Part shown: positions 20,547 through 26,979 of the stretch, one piece after another
How positions within the stretch are numbered: the stretch's first letter is position 1
Layout of the letters: the number at the start of each line of letters is the position of its first letter
NCBI GenBank assembly: GCA_032718475.1
Contig: JAUCBJ010008089.1
Span: 1-26,979 of the forward strand
DNA length: 26,979 nucleotides
Direction: 5' to 3'
Source of the DNA: Nemertoderma westbladi
Lineage: Eukaryota > Xenacoelomorpha > Nemertodermatida > Nemertodermatidae
The notes under the pieces: model-generated
Told to the model about the DNA's origin: nothing
The model's database searches: none
Seen by the model: only the letters and a program-made list of their open reading frames with translations
Program-made: the position numbers and the translations under genes

Positions 20547-22688
20547 AAGGTCAGGTCAGGTATTCTAGGTCATTGATCAAGAAAACTTGCCACCTCCATG
20601 CAGCATAAAGGAGGTGCCACCTGTAGCTGCATAGACCCTCTTACTAGGGCAAATCTGGTCCTGTAACTAGGACCCCCTTCGTTCTGGGATAAGGACGCCC
20701 TTGGTCCTGGATTAAGGACCCATATACTTGGCTGCAGGGGTATATGGCCTGACCAGGCCAATGGTGATCTACCAATGATTGGTCAGGAGTAGAGTGTTCT
20801 CATGTCCACTCTGAGAGCACTTCACTGCGACCTGCACCTGGCAGCAAGGGTACAGGGCATGACCCTGCAGATGAGCTGCAACAGCCAATGGTGGGTCATG
20901 TGCGCCAGAGTAGATATGGGTGATGGGCCTCATATCTGACTCCATTGCGACACCCACCCTGTGGAATGGCAAACCAGGGTGTGGTATTTGCCCCGAGAGC
21001 TGACTCGGCAAAAAAGCACCCCCAACCCCCACTATGGATTACATTAGCAATGCGGAGATCCGGCCACTAGAGGCCAGTGGAATTACCGGACACAATCGGC
21101 CTCACAATCGGCCTTTGTAGAAGTGAAGGCTGCTGCAAAGAGCATTAAGACCAATCGTGCCAGTGGAGTAGATGGTGTTCCCCCTGAGGTCTTTAAAATA
21201 CCTGAGTGTTTAAAGCTCATCTATCCCATCATAGTAGACATGTACCGAACAACAAGAGTCCCACAAGAAATGAAAACAAATAAGTTGGTGCCAGTTCCCA
21301 AGAAGGGCAACCTAACACTCTATGGTTCTTTTCGGGGAATCTCATTGATCTCGATTGCTGCAAAGCTATACAATAGGATTCTATTAAATCGCATCAGGGA
21401 TCCCATTGAGAGACTGTTCCGTGGAAATCAGAATGGGTTCCGTAAAGGTCGTGGGACCATGGAGCCCATTTTGGCACTTAGAAGGATAATTGAAGAATTA
21501 TCAAAAAAGAAAGACAGGCATCTGGCTGTTATCTTTGTTGACTTCTTCAAGGCCTTTGATTCAGTCTCTCGCTCACGTATGTTCAGCATACTTTCATTAT
21601 ATGGGATTCCTGATGAAATTATTGCAGCAATCAGATCAGTATACGATGGTTCGACAACATTTGTGTCTACTGTTGACGGTGACACAGAACCATTTGAAGT
21701 GTTATGGGGCGTCCTCCAAGGAGACACACTTGCACCATTCTTGTTCATTATTGTGGTTGACTATGATCTACGCATGTCCTTAGATCATCATAATGATGAT
21801 GGGGTGATGATAACTCCACCTACTGGCTCCATAAGTCGAGGAAATCCTGCCAAGTACCTAACTGATCTAGACTTTGCTGATGACTTAGGAGTACTCTCAG
21901 AATCATTAGAGGGAGCACAACGGCTCCTCAGCTCATTAGAACATGCTGCTTCTAGTGTTGGTCTTTTTATTAACTCCCGAAAGACCAAAATTTTGACAGT
22001 TAACTTTGAAAGTCCTCAGCAAGTCTCTGATCGGATGAGCATAAGCTCAAAGGATGGTATGCTTGAGCATGTGGACGACTTCTGTTACCTGGGATCATGG
22101 ATCCGGAAGTCAGGTGAGGACCTTCAAATACGTAAGGGAAAGGCATGGGCAGCCTTGAATAGGCTTTCCAGGATTTGGAAGTCACCGAGAATTAATCGGA
22201 AACTTAAGTTCCGATTATTTAGAGCAGCAGTAGTTCCAGTACTCCTCTACGGGAGTCCATGCTGGGCTCTAACTGCTGAGGACACCAAATCTCTGGATGG
22301 CTCATTCACATGAATGCTACGCCGGGTTCATTGTGTCAAGTACAATGCACACATCTCCAACCAGACATTATATAACATTGGAGGTGTCTCATTGGTTCCC
22401 CCAAGCTTGACACTAGAACAAAATCGCCTCCGCTTTGCAGGACATTGCTTTCGCCGTGAGGACCAGCCAGTGCATAATCTTGTACTTTGGCAGCCTCATG
22501 GAGTGAATAAGCATGGTGGACAGCCCATGACTTTCTTGAGACGCATCTTAAAGGACACTGGCCTTGAAGATGCGGATGATCTAGCAAATGTCATGGGTGA
22601 TAGGGAGTTGTGGCGGTGCAATTTTGTTGACAAGCCGGCACAGCATTCTTAAAAATGCAGCTGCAATGCAGCCTGCCGATCCTAGTAG
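20547..22688 (+). mobile_element. Non-LTR retrotransposon (RTE-like), internally deleted
   Basis: It is flanked by TAGGTGTG on both sides (20539-20546 and 22689-22696). This 8-bp candidate target duplication is also part of the satellite unit, so it is only suggestive. The element has a non-coding 5' portion (20547-21033), an ATG frame at 21034 of 28 codons (MDYISNAEIRPLEASGITGH and on) ending in TAG at 21118, then a reverse transcriptase frame, a very short 3' UTR and a CCTAGTAG tail. The endonuclease domain expected before RT is missing. A 12-bp tandem repeat, CACAATCGGCCT twice (21091-21114), sits at the probable deletion junction. Short 3' UTR and trinucleotide tail suit the RTE clade. 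Confidence 0.85.
21048..22652 (+). pseudogene. LINE reverse transcriptase with one nonsense codon
   Basis: The open frame runs from 21048 (after an in-frame TAG) through the reverse transcriptase domain. Counting from codon 21123: NRASGVDGVPPEVF (11-24), FRGISLI (70-76), GNQNGFRKGRGT (101-112), FVDFFKAFDS (138-147) with first catalytic Asp140, GVLQGDTLAPFLF (196-208), and LDFADD (249-254) with the catalytic Asp pair 253-254. After that come CYLGSWIRKSG and the C-terminal LLYGSPCWALTAED region typical of RTE-like elements. A TGA at 22311-22313 interrupts SFT/MLRRV; the same frame continues to 22652. The expected codon is CGA (Arg), so a CpG C-to-T change is the likely cause. The frame differs from the upstream ATG frame at 21034. 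Not functional. Confidence 0.92.
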
Positions 22689-23730
22689 TAGGTGTGTTCC
22701 ACCATTGCTATAAAGTTAGGTGTGTTCTATCATGCCCCCCCCCCCTCCCCCCATACAGTTAGTTAGGTGTGTTCCGCCATTGCTATACAGTTATTCCCCA
22801 TGGCTATGCAGTTAGGTGTGTTCCATCATTGCTATACAGTTAGGTGTGTTCCATCATTGCTATACAGTTAGGTGTGTTCCATCATTGCTATACAGTTAGG
22901 TGTGTTCCACCATTGCTACACAGTTAGGTGTGTCCTATCATGCCCCCCCCCCCCCCCCATACAGTTAGTTAGGTGTGTTCTGCCATTGCTATCCAGTTGT
23001 TCCCCGTGGCTATACAGTTAGGTGTGTTCCACGATTGCTATACAGTTAGGTGTGTTCCACCATTGCTATAAAGTTAGGTGTGTTCTATCATGCCCCCCCT
23101 CCCCCCATACAGTTAGTTAGGTTGTTCCGCCATTTCTATACAGTTATTCCCTATGGCTATACAGTTAGGTGTGTTCCAACATTGCTATACAGTTAGGTGT
23201 GTTCCACCATTGCTACACAGTGTTCTAGTTGTGTTCTATCACATGCCTCCCCCCCCCCATACAGTTAGTTATGTGTGTTCCAACATTGCTATACAGTTAG
23301 GTGTGTCCCACCATTGCTACACAGTGTTGTAGGTGTGTTCCACGATTGCTATACAGTTAGGTGTGTTCTATCATTGCTATACAGTTAGGTGTGTTCCATC
23401 ATTGCTATACAGTTAGGTGTGTTCCCCATTGCTATACAGTTAGGTGTGTTCCATCATTGCTATACAGTTAGGTGTGTTCTATCATTGCTATACAGTTAGG
23501 TGTGTTCCATCATTGCTATACAGTTAGGTGTGTTCCATCATTGCTATACAGTTAGGTGTGTTCCCCATTGCTATACAGTTAGGTGTGTTCCATCATTGCT
23601 ATACAGTTAGGTGTGTTCCACCATTGCTATACAGTAGGTGTGTTCCATCATTGCTATACAGTTAGGTGTGTCCCACCATTGCTACACAGTGTTCTAGGTG
23701 TGTTCCACGATTGCTATACAGTTAGGTGTG
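22689..23730. repeat. 28-bp satellite, third block
   Basis: Continuation of the poly-C subtype (C tracts near 22735, 22945, 23090 and 23250) followed by plainer 28-bp units from about 23330. It ends at TTAGGTGTG/AGTAGTAATAG (23730). The AGTAGTAATAG at the edge resembles a LINE tail, but nothing else of a LINE is seen there. Confidence 0.93.
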
Positions 23731-23799
23731 AGTAGTAATAGTATGCCACTCTCGGCGACAGTTTAGTCCTACTTCACACCTTGGGTGTTAAGTAGGTCA

Positions 23800-23912
23800 T
23801 TAATTAATTAATCAATTAATTAATTGGTCGATTAAACAATTAATTAATTGTTTAATCAATCGATTTGTATCAAATAATGTTGCCAAAGGCAATTTAATTT
23901 GATACAAATCAA
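23800..23912. repeat. Clustered AT palindromes
   Basis: A perfect 28-bp palindrome (23830-23857, GATTAAACAATTAA and its complement) is followed by a 14-bp stem: GATTTGTATCAAAT (23862-23875) pairs with ATTTGATACAAATC (23897-23910), with an inner TTGCC/GGCAA stem. TTAATTAA repeats lie just upstream. Strong cruciform or hairpin potential directly beyond the satellite. Confidence 0.9.
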
Positions 23913-24660
23913 TCAGATAGGGACGCGAGATGAATAAATTGTACTATAACAAACGAAATATACAACACAATATACAATACATTTGTATTATTTTTGCCAT
24001 ACAATAGGTAAAGGTAGAATGAAATAAAAAGACGCGGCAGAACCCAAAACATAAATATACCCTTTCACGAAAATAAAGTGGCCCCAGTTTGGCTCCGAGC
24101 TCAGTCCCTCAATAATCTGCGGCTGCTCGGGCTCTTATTAACCGTAGCATGACTAACCCAAACATCAATGCGTGAATGGGGCCTGCGTGAATGGGGCATG
24201 CGATAGAGCTTAAATTATTCAAACCTATAGCTTCGTTATTACATCAATCTCCAAGAAATTAGAATAAACATCTGGCTATGGCAATAGTTTGCATTCTTTC
24301 GCATTGTATTGCGAAGCAGTCCACGCGCGTCTAACCGCACATAATTAAATAAGGCCCTCATTTAATACATAAGTTATATACAGTTTATCTTAAATTTATT
24401 GAATTTGTTTTTATTTACAACCCGAATTGTTCTACCATATTATAATTTATGTTTTATTATAACAAGCTATACCCTGTTAATCTTTATTAATTTTATTTGT
24501 ACTGAGGTTTTCGAGGGCGCTGTTTCCAATGGTCCTACTCCCAAAACGATGTAACCTACTGTATAATTAATTACTTAAGTCTGCGAGGTATGCGTAAGTA
24601 ACAAATCTCGTTTACCAGTTTTCATTAAAAACTATGAAGCTATATTGCTTAAGAGTTCTG
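23913..24660. other. Unique AT-rich region
   Basis: No open frame of note and no RNA gene seen. One short direct repeat, TGCGTGAATGGGGC, occurs twice near 24170 and 24185. Confidence 0.55.
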
Positions 24661-24830
24661 AGGGGCGAGCCATGAGGCAAGGTGTTTGATACTTTTTAGA
24701 TATATTATTACTTAATTTTGACCCCCCAGTCGGTATCTATTACAATATAGGCTATATCTTTTTGCGGAGTAACAGAGTAGTCTGAAGATCCGAGTCTGCT
24801 GCTAGAGGGTGAAATGTCTCAAAGTGAAAA
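24661..24830 (+). repeat. Degenerate relic of the GTGGGGC foldback family
   Basis: It begins AGGGGCGAGCCATGAGG, like the 12296 end (GTGGGGCGAGCCACGAAG). It ends with GTCTGCTGCTAGAGGG, like GTCTGCCGCTAGAGGG at 12728-12742. The middle is diverged and shorter, and no inverted partner is visible. Confidence 0.5.
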
Positions 24831-24917
24831 TCATACAGTAGCTATGAATTGGTTGCTAGGCAATAATACTACATTTTGTATAGTTAGGCCTATTGCCGAT
24901 CGAACAAAAACTGCCCT

Positions 24918-24988
24918 GGTCCATGTGAGGATCGAACCCACGACCTATTGGAGATGTGATTTCAAAGCAACCACTACACCAAGGTGGA
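24918..24988 (-). tRNA. tRNA-like sequence (pseudogene or SINE head)
   Basis: The minus strand carries a box A (TGGTGTAGTGG, complement of 24971-24981) and a perfect box B (GGTTCGATCC, complement of 24929-24938). It has a foldable T arm, GTGGG-TTCGATC-CTCAC with one G:U pair. The acceptor stem pairs poorly and the anticodon arm does not form a proper 5-bp stem with 7-nt loop, so it is unlikely to be a functional tRNA. Best read as a decayed tRNA or the Pol III head of a tRNA-derived SINE. No SINE body or A tail was recognised. Confidence 0.6.
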
Positions 24989-24992
24989 ACAG

Positions 24993-25028
24993 TAACGTTC
25001 GAATTTGTTCGTTAACGTTCGAATTTGT
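24993..25028. repeat. 20-bp direct repeat
   Basis: TAACGTTCGAATTTGT occurs at 24993-25008 and again at 25013-25028, between the tRNA-like sequence and the hexamer array. Confidence 0.85.
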
Positions 25029-25058
25029 AAGACTCTGATTTAAGACCTGAGGCACTCC

Positions 25059-25746
25059 CCACAGCCACAGCCACAACCACAACCACAGCCACAGCCACAG
25101 CCACAGCCACAACCACAGCCACAGCCACAGCCACAGCCACAACCACAGCCACACCACAACCACAGCCACAGCCACAGCCACAGCCACAGCCACAGCCACA
25201 GCCACACCACAGCCACAGCCACAACCACAGCCACAGCCACAGCCACAGCCACAGCCACAACCACAGCCACAGCCACAGCCACAGCCACAGCCACAGCCAC
25301 AACCACAGCCACAGCCACAGCCACAGCCACAGCCACAACCACAGCCACAGCCACAGCCACAGCCACAGCCACAGCCACAGCCACAGCCACAGCCACAACC
25401 ACAGCCACAGCCACAACCACAGCCACAGCCACAGCCACAACCACAGCCACAGCCACAGCCACAGCCACAGCCACAGCCACAGCCACAACCACAGCCACAA
25501 CCACAGCCACAGCCACAACCACAGCCACAGCCACAGCCACAGCCACAGCCACAGCCACAGCCACAGCCACAGCCACAGCCACAACCACAGCCACAGCCAC
25601 AGCCACAGCCACAGCCACAGCCACAACCACAGCCACAGCCACAGCCACAACCACAGCCACAGCCACAACCACAGCCACAGCCACAACCACAGCCACAGCC
25701 ACAGCCACAGCCACAGCCACAGCCACAACCACAGCCACAACCACAG
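25059..25746. repeat. Hexanucleotide array CCACAG/CCACAA
   Basis: About 114 tandem hexamers, mostly CCACAG with interspersed CCACAA in runs, and two short breaks (near 25152 and 25204) that change frame. The opposite strand is G/T-rich (TGTGGC). Long Trp-Leu, Val-Ala and Cys-Gly frames on the minus strand follow from the 6-bp unit and are not genes. Confidence 0.97.
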
Positions 25747-25852
25747 CCTCACCTTCACCCACTTTATTGTTAAATACGCCTGAGAAAAATTCAAGAAACA
25801 TCTGGTTTACAATAGATTATTCTTTTTTCACAACTCCATTCTAGCCTCCCTC

Positions 25853-25860
25853 TATAAAAG
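25853..25860 (+). promoter_or_regulatory. TATA box for the zinc-finger gene
   Basis: TATAAAAG is followed about 25-30 bp later by CATTCTCATTCATTCTC, a plausible initiator region (about 25874-25890). That would give an AT-rich 5' leader of roughly 115 bases before the ATG at 26000. It is the clearest core promoter in the window. Confidence 0.6.
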
Positions 25861-25999
25861 CCCCCATTCACCGCATTCTCATTCATTCTCTAATTTTTAT
25901 TTTTAAAAGTTTTATTTATTTTCATAAAAGTTTTATTTATTTAAAATTTTGTAAAATCATTCAGCGAAAATTCATAATATCAATTGACATTGCTATATA

Positions 26000-26758
26000 A
26001 TGCCTAGCTATGAAAGATGTTTGGTTTGTAATAAAGAAATGAGACGAGACAGTATATCCCGTCATATGAGTATACATAGAAAGGAAGGTGTAATGGAACC
26101 ATTACCAAAGAAATTAAAAAATAATGATGATATTTTTAGTGAAGAAGAAAACAAAAAGAGAGTTGAGAGTGATTTTCTAGAGATTAAACAAATGATGAAA
26201 CATAAATTCGAGAAAATCATGAATATTTTGAAGAATATACAGAAACAGCCACATAGTGAAAAGGACGATGAGAGTGAGGAAGAGAATAAATCAGAGGAAA
26301 GTGAGAATGATGAAACGGAGAGTGAGATAGAGAAAGAAGAAAATGAGAGTGGTGGTGAAGAAAATGAGAGCGAGAAAGAAGTCGAGGAACATGAAAGTGG
26401 TGAGGATAATGACTCAGATAATGAGGAGATATTAAGACATGTATTAGGAAATAAAAATAAATTGCAGAAAATAATTAGACAATTGAATGAAATGCAGAAA
26501 CATTCGCATAAGGAGAGTGATAATGATGGAAATGAGAGTGATGAGGATGAATCGGAGGAGAGTAGCGATGACAGTGAGGAAGAATCAGAGGAGAGTAGCG
26601 ATGACAGTGAGGAAGCATCAGAGGAGAATGACAATGAAAATGGACAGAAAATCAGAGTAGGGAATGGAAAAGTTATATCTCCAGCAACTGTTGTATATCG
26701 ACCTAGGATTATGAACAGTAACAGTCGTACAGTTAATGCGAGACAGTGCAGAAGATAA
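26000..26758 (+). CDS. Acidic protein with N-terminal C2H2-like zinc finger
   Basis: An intronless 252-residue frame. Residues 7-26 form C7-x2-C10-x11-H22-x3-H26 (CLVCNKEMRRDSISRHMSIH), an atypical single zinc finger with basic residues around the helix. PKKLK (36-40) is a possible nuclear localisation signal. Residues 56-82 and 143-166 look helical or coiled-coil. Residues 83-141 and 172-213 are extremely Glu/Ser/Asp-rich and include a 33-bp tandem repeat (26555-26620) encoding ESSDDSEE motifs. The last ~40 residues are basic and polar. A TATA box lies 140 bp upstream and ATTAAA at 26861 may direct polyadenylation. I do not recognise the family. Such a compact single-finger, acidic, unspliced gene could be host, or derived from a large DNA transposon or virus, but nothing here proves that. 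The frame is intact. Confidence 0.7.
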   Translation: MPSYERCLVCNKEMRRDSISRHMSIHRKEGVMEPLPKKLKNNDDIFSEEENKKRVESDFLEIKQMMKHKFEKIMNILKNIQKQPHSEKDDESEEENKSEESENDETESEIEKEENESGGEENESEKEVEEHESGEDNDSDNEEILRHVLGNKNKLQKIIRQLNEMQKHSHKESDNDGNESDEDESEESSDDSEEESEESSDDSEEASEENDNENGQKIRVGNGKVISPATVVYRPRIMNSNSRTVNARQCRR

Positions 26759-26979
26759 TTAGACAATTGAATGAAATGTTACAATGTGTTATATCTTATA
26801 TGTTACAATGTGTTATATCTTAAATGTTACTCTGCTATATGTATATGTATATGTGTTAATATTAAAAATATGAAAATAGTCGACTATATTTCATTTTTCT
26901 TTTTCAACTTTGGATAAATAATATAGGGGTTAAACAAAGAACATCAAAACAGTTAAACAGTTACATTTAACATTTAGAC
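26759..26979. other. 3' region of the zinc-finger gene with duplications
   Basis: ATAATTAGACAATTGAATGA plus AATG (26755-26778) repeats exactly a coding segment at 26471-26494. It is followed by a 24-bp tandem duplication beginning ATGTTACAATGTGTTATATC (26775-26822). ATTAAA at 26861-26866 is a possible poly(A) signal. No further gene before the window ends. Confidence 0.7.

Noticed and set aside
5413-23730. CRISPR-like regular repeats
   Set aside because: The arrays are contiguous tandem satellites with no unique spacers and no cas genes, in a eukaryotic context.
25059-25746. Internal telomeric repeat
   Set aside because: CCACAG/TGTGGC does not match TTAGGG, TTAGG or other known animal telomere units.
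25012-25801. Trp-Leu, Val-Ala and Cys-Gly repeat proteins on the minus strand
   Set aside because: Any frame of a CCACAG/CCACAA hexamer array is open. No promoter or flanking coding sequence.
26062-26766. 234-codon minus-strand Ser-rich frame opposite the zinc-finger gene
   Set aside because: Antisense shadow of Glu/Ser-rich codons. The plus-strand frame has a TATA box, a finger motif and better composition.

Overview
The window looks like nuclear DNA of an invertebrate metazoan, possibly marine. The evidence is two clear animal housekeeping genes, canonical GT/AG splice signals and AATAAA signals, a non-LTR retrotransposon, a degenerate Pol III box A/box B copy, several classes of satellite DNA, and frequent short palindromes such as TAGGCCTA and TACCGGTA. 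I cannot name the species from the sequence.

Layout. At 1-3100 there are two intronless plus-strand genes: ERH (enhancer of rudimentary homolog, complete at 104 aa) and, 458 bp downstream, an SLC35C1-type GDP-fucose transporter (324 aa). At 3238-8111 come an 18-bp palindromic repeat, a 0.94-kb inverted-repeat element with long G/C-tract ends flanked by TTAA, a 24-copy 45-bp satellite, and a second G/C-tract element of about 1.5 kb that carries a 163-bp internal tandem repeat.

At 8138-16968 lies a 54/60-bp satellite of about 75 units. It is split by a 4615-bp insertion (8975-13589). The insertion has perfect 12-bp terminal inverted repeats and a duplicated TA. It is an undescribed-looking transposable element with no transposase I recognise, but it holds a spliced plus-strand coding remnant (best seen at 11686-12167) and nested smaller inverted-repeat elements. 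At 17180-23730 a 28-bp satellite with higher-order structure is interrupted by a minus-strand LINE 3' fragment and by a plus-strand LINE copy of about 2.1 kb. The larger copy keeps its ends and start codon but has apparently lost its endonuclease region and carries a nonsense codon.

At 23731-26979 there are strong AT palindromes, a relic of the inverted-repeat family, a tRNA-like Pol III sequence, a 688-bp CCACAG/CCACAA hexamer array, and a TATA-box-driven single-exon gene for a 252-aa acidic protein with one N-terminal C2H2-like zinc finger.

Most of the very long open frames in the window are by-products of satellites with unit lengths divisible by three, and are not reported as genes. ERH and the fucose transporter have unrelated jobs (nuclear mRNA metabolism; Golgi nucleotide-sugar import). 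The rest is mostly repeats and mobile DNA, and the main story is how these elements inserted into one another.
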